The notes beneath the pieces were generated by a model. The model was not told the origin of the DNA and ran no database searches. It saw only the letters and a list, made by a program, of their open reading frames with translations. A program made the translations under genes and the position numbers. This document shows, one piece after another, positions 9,235-17,126 of a stretch of DNA of 32,824 bases. The DNA comes from Chthoniobacter flavus Ellin428. GTDB taxonomy: Bacteria > Verrucomicrobiota > Verrucomicrobiia > Chthoniobacterales > Chthoniobacteraceae. Numbering within the stretch: position 1 is the stretch's first letter; every line of letters starts with the position of its first letter. The DNA lies in contig NZ_ABVL01000043.1 in the NCBI RefSeq assembly GCF_000173075.1, positions 1 through 32,824 on the forward strand, given 5' to 3'.

Positions 9235-9262
9235 AGAATACCTACCAAATCTAAAATGTCAA
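9235..9262 (-). promoter_or_regulatory. Predicted sigma70-type promoter for the DUF1592 cluster
   Basis: On the minus strand, TTGACA (9262-9257) is followed after 16 bases by TATTCT (9240-9235). The -35 box is a perfect consensus match; the -10 box matches four of six positions. Transcription would begin near 9228, only a few bases before the in-frame GTG at 9224-9222, giving a nearly leaderless message. Confidence 0.6.
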
Positions 9263-9398
9263 AAAAGTCGACCGAAGGCTTCGTCCCGCCCGGTAAAATC
9301 CTCACCTCAGATTTCGATTTGATGGACACTTCCCTGGACGGCAGGCTAAACGAATCCCGTCCCCACGACGGCGCCGTGAACACTGAACCTCATTAGCC

Positions 9399-11309
9399 AT
9401 GGGTTTTTTCGACAAGCTCTTCCGGAAAAAGGAAGCGGAGCTGCCTCCGTCGCTGTCGCCGTCGCCGTCACCGTCGTCGCCACCCGCACCGGCGCGCACT
9501 CCCTCCGCCGGCTCCGCGACCGTCAAGGCTTGGGACAGCTATGGCCGGCTCGTGGAAGTGCCGCGCGAGGAGTGGCGCAAGATTCTGCCGGGTAATTTCA
9601 AGAAGGCTTGGGACAACCCTGACCTGCTCGCCGGTCTCATCGTGGCCAGCCTGCGCGATGGGTTCGCCCCCGAGACGCTGGAAGGCGCGCGGCAATTGCA
9701 GCGCATCGACCCACAGCCGAAGCGGGGCGCCGAATTGCTCGGCGTAACCTTGCTTCAGCTCAAGCAATTCGACGAAGCGGAGAAAGTCCTCAAGGACGCA
9801 CTGCAACAGCACGGCGAAGATGGTTCGCTTTTGACCAATCTCGCCAAGGCGTATTCCGGCCGCGGTGAACAGGATCGCGCGGAGCGGGCGCTGTGGCGCG
9901 CGCTGGAGGTCGATCCCAACCAGGACAACGGCCTGCTCTGGTATGCCGCGATGCATCGCGAGCGCGGCGGCAAGCCGGCCGAACTCGACGCCTTGCACCG
10001 CGCGGCTGCGCAGGCAGGAAGCTGGCGCCCGCAATTGTGGCTGGCCCGCGAGGCCTTGCAGTCGAAGGAGACGGCCAAGGCGCTCACCCTCTACCAGGAA
10101 GCGCTCGGCCGGATGAAGCCCGTGCCCAGCGATGCGCTCGTGCAGATCAGCAGCGACCTCGGAACTCATGGGCTCCTGAAAGAGCTGACCGAAATCTGCG
10201 CGCCGCTCTTCGACGCGAAGGAGCACGGCTTGCCAGTCGGCAACAACCTCATCAAGGCCTACGTCGATCTCAAAGAAACGCCCAATGCGCGGCGGATCGT
10301 CGAGCAACTCTACGCCCAGCAACGGCCGGACTGGCGCGAGCAGTTGGTCTTTTGGGAAGCCGAAATCGACAAGCAGGAGAAAGGCTACGGGCCCGTCGAG
10401 GACGGCCGGAAATTCGAACTGCAACTCCTGGCTCTCGATGGCCCGATCTGGGCGCACTCCAATCCTTCCTTTGCGAAGATTCTCACGGCCAAGGCCGCGG
10501 ACGCGATCAAGGTAGCGTTTCTCTGCGGCAGCGTGGAAGTGCCGCCGACGGGTCACGACGATAAGGCGGTGGCGCAACCCACCGACCCCCTCGGGCGTTT
10601 CACGCGCGGCTTGCCGATGTTCCTCGCCGAGCGCGTCCACATCAAAACCACGGCGGGCACGACCGTGCTGGTGCCGTGGTTGAAGAGCGGCGGATTCGTC
10701 CTGACCGGCACTCCTTACACCCTGGACGTGCTCGCGTCGCTCGACCGAAAGCCTGACTACGCTGTCTTCCTGCACGTCCTCGCCAAAGAGGAACCGTGGC
10801 AGGCGAAGCTGAGCATCGTGCGGACGATCGATGAAAAAGTCGTCGCCGAGTGGGTGCAGGTGGTCGATCCCAAGGATGCGGCCAGCGCGATCAACACCAT
10901 CCTCAAGCGGACGCTGCGTGAACTGCAGGCGATGGCGCAAGTGACTCTGCAATCGTCGACCGAATCGCTCTTTGCGCCGACCATCGCCCGGTTGCCTGCC
11001 TACATCGCTTGTCTCGAACAAGCTCTCGCCATTTTTTGCTCGGCGCATGCACCGGACACCAAGCCCTTTCTTTATGCCGAGCGCAGCATCATCGATGGTC
11101 TGCTCGACCTCTGCCTGCGCGAGACCGACAATGTAACGATGCGCCTGCTCCTGCTCAGCACCGTGGAGCGAGAAGCGCGCGCCCGGCCGGACATCGCGGG
11201 CGAATACCGCGAACGCCTCGAACGCCTCCAGCGCGAATACCCACCGCGCGCGCCAGCCCAGGGTCTCGCCGAGGCCGTGCTCACGCGCATTTACGCGGAG
11301 GAGAAGTAA
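9399..11309 (+). CDS. TPR-containing protein, unknown role
   Basis: 636 residues, no signal peptide; begins MGFFDKLFRKKEAE, a cytosolic or amphipathic-looking start, then a Ser/Pro linker (about residues 17-40) coded by a hexanucleotide-like repeat. A tetratricopeptide region covers roughly residues 100-300: GVTLLQLKQFDEAEKVLKDAL, LLTNLAKAYSGRGEQDRAER and ALTLYQEALGRMKP are recognisable helices. The C-terminal half (from about residue 330) contains VAFLCGSVEVPPTGHDDK and an all-helical end, and I do not recognise it. It is divergent from the DUF1592 cluster with a short shared region, which makes joint regulation possible but unproven. There is no Shine-Dalgarno before the ATG. Two bases after the stop lies a palindromic repeat. 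Confidence 0.8.
   Translation: MGFFDKLFRKKEAELPPSLSPSPSPSSPPAPARTPSAGSATVKAWDSYGRLVEVPREEWRKILPGNFKKAWDNPDLLAGLIVASLRDGFAPETLEGARQLQRIDPQPKRGAELLGVTLLQLKQFDEAEKVLKDALQQHGEDGSLLTNLAKAYSGRGEQDRAERALWRALEVDPNQDNGLLWYAAMHRERGGKPAELDALHRAAAQAGSWRPQLWLAREALQSKETAKALTLYQEALGRMKPVPSDALVQISSDLGTHGLLKELTEICAPLFDAKEHGLPVGNNLIKAYVDLKETPNARRIVEQLYAQQRPDWREQLVFWEAEIDKQEKGYGPVEDGRKFELQLLALDGPIWAHSNPSFAKILTAKAADAIKVAFLCGSVEVPPTGHDDKAVAQPTDPLGRFTRGLPMFLAERVHIKTTAGTTVLVPWLKSGGFVLTGTPYTLDVLASLDRKPDYAVFLHVLAKEEPWQAKLSIVRTIDEKVVAEWVQVVDPKDAASAINTILKRTLRELQAMAQVTLQSSTESLFAPTIARLPAYIACLEQALAIFCSAHAPDTKPFLYAERSIIDGLLDLCLRETDNVTMRLLLLSTVEREARARPDIAGEYRERLERLQREYPPRAPAQGLAEAVLTRIYAEEK
9446..9482 (+). repeat. Short degenerate GTCGCC repeat inside the TPR gene
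   Basis: Degenerate tandem GTCGCC/GTCACC/GTCGTC units coding the Ser-Pro linker of the TPR protein. The repeat is in frame with codon size, so changes in unit number would alter linker length without breaking the frame. Confidence 0.6.
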
Positions 11310-11311
11310 GA

Positions 11312-11395
11312 GCCGGAGGGATGCGCTCCTGCGCGTCTCCGCGCTTCCATTTTCCCGATCGGATGTGGGAACGCGCAGGAGCGCGTCCCTCCGGC
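11312..11395. repeat. Palindromic repeat, family 'CGGAGGGACGCGCTCC' (inverted pair)
   Basis: Arms at 11312-11336 and 11371-11395 are 25 bases long with one mismatch. The unit GGAGGGA-T/C-GCGCTCCTGCGCG recurs at 21672-21793. It begins two bases after the stop of the TPR gene and lies 80 bases before the DUF5069 start. No T-tract follows. It may be a REP-like element that protects or ends the upstream transcript. Confidence 0.75.
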
Positions 11396-11475
11396 GTTTG
11401 GGTTATCACGCTCGCGCGAAAAGCTCGCGTGTTAGTTTGGATCGGCCCTATCTTTCCTCTCCAATTTCCCCCTAA

Positions 11476-11928
11476 ATGAAAATCGAAGGCATCAAAGGCT
11501 GTTTTGAAAAGACGCGCGGGATTTTTTACTTCGCGCGGATGTGCTCGAAAATCCGGCTGCATGCGGCGGGCAAACTTCCCGAAGACTATTTCGACATGCT
11601 GGGGAAAGGCTTCGACGGGCGCACCTGCCGCTATGTCGAAGTGAACTACGAGGACGTGAAACTCCAGGTGCTCGCCGGCAAGAGCGACGAGGAAGTGCTC
11701 GAGTGGTGCTTCGCCCGCGGCCGCCGACTCACGGACGAGCAAGTGCTCATCTACAACAGCTTCATGAGCAAGCGCGGCTGGCACGACGACGAGAGCGACG
11801 CTTTCATTCCAGAAATGATCCGGCATTACGGCCTGCCCAACAACGGCACCGTCCTCACCGATTTCGATCTCATCGAGATGGACGAAGGCCGTTGGTATCC
11901 CGACATGTGGCGGGATGCGTGGAAGTAG
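11476..11928 (+). CDS. DUF5069 domain-containing protein
   Basis: 150-residue soluble protein. The sequence TRGIFYFARMCSKIRLHAAGKLPEDYFDMLGKGFDGRTCRYL-like opening, the mid-section VLAGKSDEEVLEWCFARGR, and the ending WYPDMWRDAWK fit the DUF5069 family as I recall it. The function of that family is not established. It has no signal peptide or membrane segment. It lies 45 bases before the alpha/beta hydrolase gene on the same strand, so the two could share a transcript, though the hydrolase is exported and this protein is not. No Shine-Dalgarno; the bases before the ATG are TTTCCCCCTAA. Confidence 0.75.
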   Translation: MKIEGIKGCFEKTRGIFYFARMCSKIRLHAAGKLPEDYFDMLGKGFDGRTCRYVEVNYEDVKLQVLAGKSDEEVLEWCFARGRRLTDEQVLIYNSFMSKRGWHDDESDAFIPEMIRHYGLPNNGTVLTDFDLIEMDEGRWYPDMWRDAWK

Positions 11929-11973
11929 CGCTCCATCACGACATCGTATTCTGAATTTCGCCCCTCCCTCCTC

Positions 11974-12915
11974 ATGAACATTCCATTCCCCCGCATTTTG
12001 GTGGCGCTGTCGTTCAGCGCCTTGCTGGCCCTGCGTGCAATCAACGCCGAGCCGACCAATTACCATCCGACGCTCGCCGATGTGCGTTACGGCAAATACG
12101 ACCGCGACGTGCTCGATTTCTTCCGCGCCGACACGAAGAACCCGGCGCCGGTGCTCATCTATTTTCACGGCGGCGGCTGGATCGGCGGAGACAAGAAGAG
12201 CGCCAATCCCACGCCGTTCCTGCGCGCCGGGATCTCACTGGTGGCGGCGGATTATCGCTTCACCACCGGCACTCCCGACGCGGCTCCTTATCCCGCGCCG
12301 ATGCTGGACTCCGCGAGAGTGGTGCAATTCGTCCGCAGCAAGGCGGAGGAATGGCATATCGACCCGAATCGGGTCGCGCTCACGGGCGCATCGGCCGGCG
12401 CCGTCATCTCGATGTGGATCGCCTACCGGGAGGATCTGGCCAAACCGGATTCAGCCGATCCGGTGGAACGTTTCTCCACGCACGTCACCTGCATTCTTCC
12501 GCAGATCGGGCCGACGACATTCGATCCCAAACTCATCCTCCAGCGCGTCGGCGGACCGCCCAGCATCCACCCGGCGCTCCTGCCGTTTTTCAATGTGAAG
12601 AGCATCGCGGAACTCGATACCCCCGAGAAACAGAAGCTCATCGCCGACGCCAGTCCGCTGAACCTCGTGACGAAGGATGCTCCGCCGACGTTCATGCAAT
12701 ATGCCTCACCGCTCGGCGGCACTCCCCTGCCGCCGCAGACCTCGGTAAACGTCTCCATTCACCACGCCGAATTCGGCCGCATGCTAAAGGAAAAACTCGA
12801 TGCCCTCGGCGTGGAGAACGTGCTGCAAACCAAAGACGATGGCTCCGATCCCCAGGCGATGTGGACGTTCCTCTTCAAGCACCTGAAACCGGAATCGGCG
12901 CCGGCTGGCAAATAG
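11974..12915 (+). CDS. Secreted alpha/beta hydrolase (carboxylesterase-like)
   Basis: 313 residues with an N-terminal Sec-type signal (MNIPFPRILVALSFSALLAL, cleavage probably near INAEP). The oxyanion-hole motif HGGGW is at residues 65-69. The nucleophile elbow GASAG (138-142) gives Ser140; the usual last glycine of G-x-S-x-G-G is replaced by Ala. A DYR segment at about 93-95 is typical of this esterase group. A late IHHAEFG motif followed by LKEKLDALGVEN is typical of the BD-FAE/esterase relatives. A catalytic His near the extreme C-terminus is not obvious, so activity is uncertain. Likely a periplasmic or extracellular ester hydrolase acting on small esters or acetylated sugars; substrate unknown. 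Confidence 0.8.
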   Translation: MNIPFPRILVALSFSALLALRAINAEPTNYHPTLADVRYGKYDRDVLDFFRADTKNPAPVLIYFHGGGWIGGDKKSANPTPFLRAGISLVAADYRFTTGTPDAAPYPAPMLDSARVVQFVRSKAEEWHIDPNRVALTGASAGAVISMWIAYREDLAKPDSADPVERFSTHVTCILPQIGPTTFDPKLILQRVGGPPSIHPALLPFFNVKSIAELDTPEKQKLIADASPLNLVTKDAPPTFMQYASPLGGTPLPPQTSVNVSIHHAEFGRMLKEKLDALGVENVLQTKDDGSDPQAMWTFLFKHLKPESAPAGK

Positions 12916-12986
12916 CGAGCGCAAGCAGCCTCTCGGTTTTATCGGAATCTTGTCGTTTTCCGGGAATTTCAGATAGCCTTCATCCC

Positions 12987-13412
12987 ATGGGCCGACTCTT
13001 GGAAACAAAAGTGGCAAATATCGAAGCGGATGAATTGCTCGCGCTCATCCGCGAATTGGAGGACGCCTGCTCTATTGGTTCCGAAGGCTTCGCGGACTCA
13101 CCACTGATCCACTTCCTGACGCAGTGCGTCTATCCCGAGGGTGCCACTGGGGGACGGGCCTCCATCACCACAAAATTCGCCGCCTCTGCTCCGCTACTGG
13201 AGTCTCGGGTGGGTAAGCTGTCCGACGGCCCGCTACGGAACTTGTGCGTGGAGCTGGCTTCGCTGGCGAACGAGTCCCTGGAGTTTTTCGGCGGCAGCAA
13301 GGTCTACATGCTTCTCAACAAGGCGTTGCCGCGCTTCTCCACTGCACGGCAGACCGAAAAGCAAAAGCGCTGGGATGCGGTGATTCACCAGCGTCGCTCG
13401 AATCGCCGGTAG
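12987..13412 (+). CDS. Hypothetical protein, first of a small gene pair
   Basis: 141 residues, starting MGRLLETKVANIEADELLALIRELEDAC, mainly helical, no signal peptide, no motif I recognise. It ends with a basic tail (HQRRSNRR). I chose the ATG at 12987; the reading frame is open further upstream only as a shadow of the hydrolase gene. Its stop at 13410-13412 is two bases before the ATG of the next small gene, which makes a two-gene operon very likely. A weak promoter-like arrangement (TTGTCG, 16 bases, GATAGC) sits just upstream. Coding potential rests on this arrangement and on an amino-acid composition that looks natural; no homologue is recalled. Confidence 0.6.
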   Translation: MGRLLETKVANIEADELLALIRELEDACSIGSEGFADSPLIHFLTQCVYPEGATGGRASITTKFAASAPLLESRVGKLSDGPLRNLCVELASLANESLEFFGGSKVYMLLNKALPRFSTARQTEKQKRWDAVIHQRRSNRR

Positions 13413-13414
13413 CC

Positions 13415-13627
13415 ATGGGACGTTCTGTTTTCTGGTCGACAAGAAAGCCTTCCGATGTGGGCCGCTTTTGGTTCCGGGAGACGCCGACGGACAATCCGGT
13501 TTCGCTGGAGGTTTTTCGCGAGGATGGACGTCTTTACGCCATCCCACCCACGCATGTCCTGCCCGTGCCCATCAGCGAGATCGAGGGAGAATGGTCCGAA
13601 GACATTTTGGGACCGCCCTCGTACTGA
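13415..13627 (+). CDS. Small hypothetical protein, second of the pair
   Basis: 70 residues: opens MGRSVFWSTRKPSDVGRFWF, has a beta-rich middle (SLEVFREDGRLYAIPP) and an acidic, proline-rich end (EGEWSEDILGPPSY). No signal peptide or known motif. It starts two bases after the preceding stop, so translation may be coupled. The two proteins share only the first three residues. It converges on dnaB with a 20-base gap and no visible terminator. Function unknown. Confidence 0.5.
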   Translation: MGRSVFWSTRKPSDVGRFWFRETPTDNPVSLEVFREDGRLYAIPPTHVLPVPISEIEGEWSEDILGPPSY

Positions 13628-13647
13628 GCCGTCGAACTCCAGGTGAA

Positions 13648-15108
13648 TTAATCTTCCTCGCCATCCGCCTCGCGGGCGCGATTTTCGAAGCGGGTGAATT
13701 CCTTGAGGAACGTCAGGGGGCAGTCGCCGACCGGGCCACTACGCTGTTTGGCAATGATGAGCGTGGCTTTGCCCTCGGACTCCTTTTTGTCCTCTTCGTT
13801 CTCCGCGTAGTATTCCTCACGCACGAGCAAGCCGACGACGTCGGCATCCTGCTCGATACTGCCGGATTCACGAAGGTCGCTCAGGCGAGGACGCCCCTTG
13901 CTTTCACCACTGCGCGATTCCGGATTACGGTTGAGCTGGGCGAGGACGACGATCGGGATGTTCAGCTCCTTGGCGAGGCTCTTGATGCCCGAGGAGATTT
14001 CCGCGATTTCGAGCTGACGATTGTCCTGGGCGCGCCGGGAGGTGCTGCGCAAGAGCTGGAGGTAGTCGATGAAGATGGCCCGGATATCGTGTTGGGACTT
14101 CAGGCGGCGCGCCTTGGCGCGGAGTTCCAGAATGGAGAGACCCGGGGTGTCGTCGATGAAGATCTTGCTCTCGGCCAGCTTGGCTGCCGCGCTGGTGAGG
14201 GCGGGGAAATCGCGCTCGGAAAGGAAGCCGTTACGGATGCTGCCGAGATTCACCCGGGCGCGGGAACACAGAAGACGCTGGACGAGCTGCGAGGTGCTCA
14301 TTTCCAGCGAGAAAACGGCAACCGCATGCTTGGCCTCGAGCGCGATGTGCTCGGCGATGTTCATCGCCAGCGCGGTCTTACCCATGGAGGGACGGGCTGC
14401 GATGACGATCATTTCCGCTCCATGCAAGCCGTCGGTCATCTTGTCGAGCTCGGCGAACCCGGTAGGAAGACCGGTAATCGCCCCACGACGGTCATACAGT
14501 TCCTCGATCGAGTGGATCGCCTGCATGACCTGATCCTTCATGCTCATCGACTTCGCCTGATAGCGGGACTGCGAAATCTTGAAAATACCCTGTTCTACAG
14601 AATCCAACAACGTCGCAACCACATCCTGCTCATCGTAGCAACGCGCCGCGTATTCCGTGCACACCTTGATAATTTCCCGGAGAGTGTGCTTCTCAACGAG
14701 AATCTCGATGTAGTGCTCCGCGTTGGCGGCCGTCGGAAGATAGGTGAATAACTCCGAAACATAAGCCGCTCCGCCGGACTGATCGAGCTGCTTTTGGTCC
14801 TGCAAAAGCTGCGTGACCGTGATCAGATCGATGGGCTTTCCCTTATCCCACATCTCCAGTAAACATGCGTAAATAGACGCATGCGCTGGGAGGTGAAAGT
14901 GCTCCTTGGTAATCTTTTGCTCACCGCAGAGCGCACCAATCTCTCGCGGGGAAAGCAGGAAGGAGGAGATGACCCCCTTCTCCGCTATAGCCGACTGTGG
15001 GAATAACCTGTGAGTATCTTGACGATAACTCTCGTTTTGGCGGAAATCCCCAGAGTCCGCGCCCTTCTTTGAGGGCTTCGCAGACTTGCTGGAAGCCTCG
15101 GATGCCAT
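13648..15108 (-). CDS. dnaB: Replicative DNA helicase DnaB
   Basis: 486 residues, close to the usual DnaB length plus a ~35-residue Lys/Ser-rich N-terminal extension. The N-terminal helical domain (about 38-140, beginning PQSAIAEKGVISSFL) is the primase-contacting collar. The RecA-type C-terminal domain carries the Walker A site ARPSMGKTA (238-246), FSLEMS (about 266-271), the Walker B region FIDYLQLL (346-353), AQLNR and SDLRESGSIEQDAD, all standard DnaB motifs. It unwinds DNA at the replication fork as a hexameric ring. It follows rplI by six bases, a pairing conserved in many bacteria. Bases before the ATG (AAGTAAGCCGCC) show no clear Shine-Dalgarno. No intein is present. Confidence 0.97.
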   Translation of the reverse strand: MASEASSKSAKPSKKGADSGDFRQNESYRQDTHRLFPQSAIAEKGVISSFLLSPREIGALCGEQKITKEHFHLPAHASIYACLLEMWDKGKPIDLITVTQLLQDQKQLDQSGGAAYVSELFTYLPTAANAEHYIEILVEKHTLREIIKVCTEYAARCYDEQDVVATLLDSVEQGIFKISQSRYQAKSMSMKDQVMQAIHSIEELYDRRGAITGLPTGFAELDKMTDGLHGAEMIVIAARPSMGKTALAMNIAEHIALEAKHAVAVFSLEMSTSQLVQRLLCSRARVNLGSIRNGFLSERDFPALTSAAAKLAESKIFIDDTPGLSILELRAKARRLKSQHDIRAIFIDYLQLLRSTSRRAQDNRQLEIAEISSGIKSLAKELNIPIVVLAQLNRNPESRSGESKGRPRLSDLRESGSIEQDADVVGLLVREEYYAENEEDKKESEGKATLIIAKQRSGPVGDCPLTFLKEFTRFENRAREADGEED

Positions 15109-15114
15109 GGCGGC

Positions 15115-15663
15115 TTACTTGGTGTGCTTGGCTTTCGGCTTGGCCTTGAAGCCCTTCTCGGCCTTCTTGTCCTCGGTCTCTTCGGCCTTGGCTTCGTCGC
15201 CGCCCTTGGCCTTGACGACCACGTTCAGCTTGGCAGTGACGTCGTGGTGCAGCTTGATGGAAACTTCGTGCTCGCCGGTGTCCTTGATGGCCTTGTCGAG
15301 GTGGATCTTGTGACGATCGATCTCGAAGCTGCCGCCGAGTTCCTTCTTGAGGCGCTCCGCAATGTCCGCGGCGGTGATGGAACCGAAAGCCTTGCCCTGC
15401 TCACCGGTCTCGAGTTCGAGGGTGATCTTGAGCTTGTTGATGCGGCGGGCGACTTCCTCGGATTCGTTGAGCTCCTTGGCTTCGCGCTCGGCGCGTTTGG
15501 CCTTGAGGAGGTTCAGGCGCTTGAGGGTCGCCGGCGTCACCTCGAGAGCGAGGCCGCGGGGAACCAGAAAATTGCGGGCGTAGCCGCGCTTGACCTTCAC
15601 GACATCGGCTTCGGCGCCGAGATTCGCGATCTTTTCAGTAAGGATGATTTCAGTCGTGGACAT
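15115..15663 (-). CDS. rplI: Ribosomal protein bL9 with Lys/Glu-rich C-terminal tail
   Basis: 182 residues from ATG 15663. The N-terminal domain (MSTTEIILTEKIANLGAEAD, then VKRGYARNFLVPRGLA) is the conserved 23S-binding part of bL9; a long connecting helix (about residues 40-75) leads to the C-terminal domain (GKAFGSITAADIAERLKKE). The last ~30 residues (KGGDEAKAEETEDKKAEKGF and beyond) are an added charged tail; most bL9 proteins end near residue 150. An upstream ATG at 15729 would add 22 residues of the leader and is rejected. It lies in an operon with dnaB, six bases downstream. A good promoter is at 15701-15729. Confidence 0.96.
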   Translation of the reverse strand: MSTTEIILTEKIANLGAEADVVKVKRGYARNFLVPRGLALEVTPATLKRLNLLKAKRAEREAKELNESEEVARRINKLKITLELETGEQGKAFGSITAADIAERLKKELGGSFEIDRHKIHLDKAIKDTGEHEVSIKLHHDVTAKLNVVVKAKGGDEAKAEETEDKKAEKGFKAKPKAKHTK

Positions 15664-15700
15664 GGGAAAAAGCGTGTTGCCCCGTTCGAGCGGGGCGGTG

Positions 15701-15729
15701 TTTTTAAGGCCAACGAGGGGGGATGTCAA
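15701..15729 (-). promoter_or_regulatory. Predicted promoter of rplI-dnaB
   Basis: On the minus strand, TTGACA (15729-15724), a 17-base spacer, then TAAAAA (15706-15701). The -35 box is perfect; the -10 box matches four of six. Transcription would begin near 15694, giving a leader of about 30 bases with no Shine-Dalgarno. Confidence 0.6.
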
Positions 15730-15757
15730 CGGCGTGGTGGAAAATTTTTCGGTTTCA

Positions 15758-15887
15758 GTTTCTGGTTTAAAGTTTCTGGCTTCTGGTTCTCTACAGCGAG
15801 ATTCGTTCTCGCAGCGGAAACCAGCAACGAGGAACCAGAGCCGAGCGAAGCGAGACGCCCGCGGTGCCGTGGGGGCAAACCAGAAAC
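15758..15887. repeat. Nested palindromic intergenic repeat
   Basis: Outer arms GTTTCTGGTTT (15758-15768) and AAACCAGAAAC (15877-15887) are perfect complements. Inner arms TTCTGGTTCTC (15781-15791) and GAGGAACCAGAG (15829-15840) pair imperfectly. At the centre a perfect GCGAGA-TTCGT-TCTCGC hairpin sits at 15796-15812. The element ends six bases from the stop of the E2 gene (15894). It fits a remnant of a dispersed repeat or a 3'-end structure for the dehydrogenase operon. Confidence 0.6.
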
Positions 15888-15893
15888 CGCCCC

Positions 15894-17111
15894 TTACAGC
15901 TTCTCCGGCTCCTGGAGGAGCGCGGCGATCCGCTGGAGGAGCCGCCCGGCACCCCCGCCATCGAGCACACGGTGGTCGAAGCTGAGTGTGAAATGGGCCT
16001 CAGTCACGGGCAGGAACTGACCCTTTTCCTTGTCCCAATGCGGGCAGACGCGGCCGGCGCCCATACCGAGCACGAGCGTTTGCTCGGGGAGCGGGATGGG
16101 CGTGGCCCACTCGAGGCCGAAGGTGCCGAAATTCGTGACGGTGGCGATGCTGCCGCCCTGGGCATTCGGGGGCAGGCGACGCTGGCGGGCGAGGTCCACC
16201 AATTCGTTGTAGCGGGTGACCATTTGCGCGAGCGGCGTGTGGTCGGCGCCACGCAGGACGGGGACGAGCACGCCATCCTCAGCTTCCACGGCGAAGCCGA
16301 CGTCGATGGCTTTCGGGTGGACGATCTTGTCACCGATGAGACGGCCGGCGGGCGCGCTGTTTTCGCCGAGGGCGATGGCCAGGGCACGCAGGGCGTAGAG
16401 GGCGGGGCCGGGCTTGGGATTGGCCGCCTTGCGATGAGCGAGGAGTTCTTCGATCGGGACCGACATGCCGACGGTCGCCAGCGGACGGGTCCAGGAACGG
16501 CGCATGGCATCGGCCACGGCGACGCGCATCGTGGAGGCCTGGCTCAGTTGATGATCATCCAGCTTGGCGATGAACTTCTCGAAATCCTCGATGGTCACGC
16601 GACCGGCGGCGCCGCTGCCGGGAATGCCCGCGAGATCGGCGGCGTGCATGCCGAGCTCGTTCATGCGCGCCTTGAGCCGCGGCGAGAGATAGCCGGCCCC
16701 AGCGGCATGCGCGGGAACCGGTAGACCGCGCACCGTGGGTTCCACGGTCGCCTTCGCATATTGCGTGGCCGGGGTGGATGACGCGGGCGTGGATCCCGTG
16801 GCGTGATCCGAGGGAGCGGGAACGGCGACGTCCAGCCCAAGACGCGCGGCTTCATCTTCACTCACTTCGAGCCAGCCGAGCGTTGCGCCCACGGGATAGC
16901 TACCTTGCAATTCGACGAGCAATTCCGCCACGCGGCCGGAGCACGGCGCGGTCACACCCATGGTCGCTTTGTTGGTTTCGACCTCGATGATCTCCGCATC
17001 GCCCACGACTTGATCGCCGACGGAGAAAGGCAAACGCACCACGGTCGCTTCGGCGATGCTTTCGCCAAGCTGTGGCATGATGATGGGAACGCGAGCAATT
17101 CCTGGAAACAT
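15894..17111 (-). CDS. 2-oxoacid dehydrogenase E2 (dihydrolipoamide acyltransferase)
   Basis: 405 residues in the normal E2 order. One lipoyl domain (residues ~7-83) carries the lipoylated Lys in VETNKATMG (Lys48). A Pro/Ala/Ser-rich linker follows. The peripheral subunit-binding domain (YLSPRLKARMNELGMHAADL, GSGAAGRVTIEDFEKF) holds E1 or E3. The catalytic acyltransferase domain ends with the active-site motif DHRVLDGG (His380, Asp384). The protein forms the core of a pyruvate or branched-chain 2-oxoacid dehydrogenase complex and moves acyl groups to CoA. It is the third gene after E1 alpha and E1 beta; the gap to E1 beta is 15 bases. No E3 (lipoamide dehydrogenase) gene is in the window. Substrate cannot be fixed from sequence; pyruvate is most likely by frequency. 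Confidence 0.92.
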   Translation of the reverse strand: MFPGIARVPIIMPQLGESIAEATVVRLPFSVGDQVVGDAEIIEVETNKATMGVTAPCSGRVAELLVELQGSYPVGATLGWLEVSEDEAARLGLDVAVPAPSDHATGSTPASSTPATQYAKATVEPTVRGLPVPAHAAGAGYLSPRLKARMNELGMHAADLAGIPGSGAAGRVTIEDFEKFIAKLDDHQLSQASTMRVAVADAMRRSWTRPLATVGMSVPIEELLAHRKAANPKPGPALYALRALAIALGENSAPAGRLIGDKIVHPKAIDVGFAVEAEDGVLVPVLRGADHTPLAQMVTRYNELVDLARQRRLPPNAQGGSIATVTNFGTFGLEWATPIPLPEQTLVLGMGAGRVCPHWDKEKGQFLPVTEAHFTLSFDHRVLDGGGAGRLLQRIAALLQEPEKL

Positions 17112-17126
17112 GAAGAAAAGGAATGA

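Noticed and set aside
12351..12986. Upstream extension of the first small gene
   Set aside because: It overlaps the hydrolase gene on the same strand in another frame and lacks protein-like composition.
15679..15696. GCCCCG-TTCGAG-CGGGGC hairpin upstream of rplI as a regulatory leader
   Set aside because: The predicted transcription start (about 15694) falls inside the hairpin, so it could not form complete in the mRNA; no ligand-type structure is visible.
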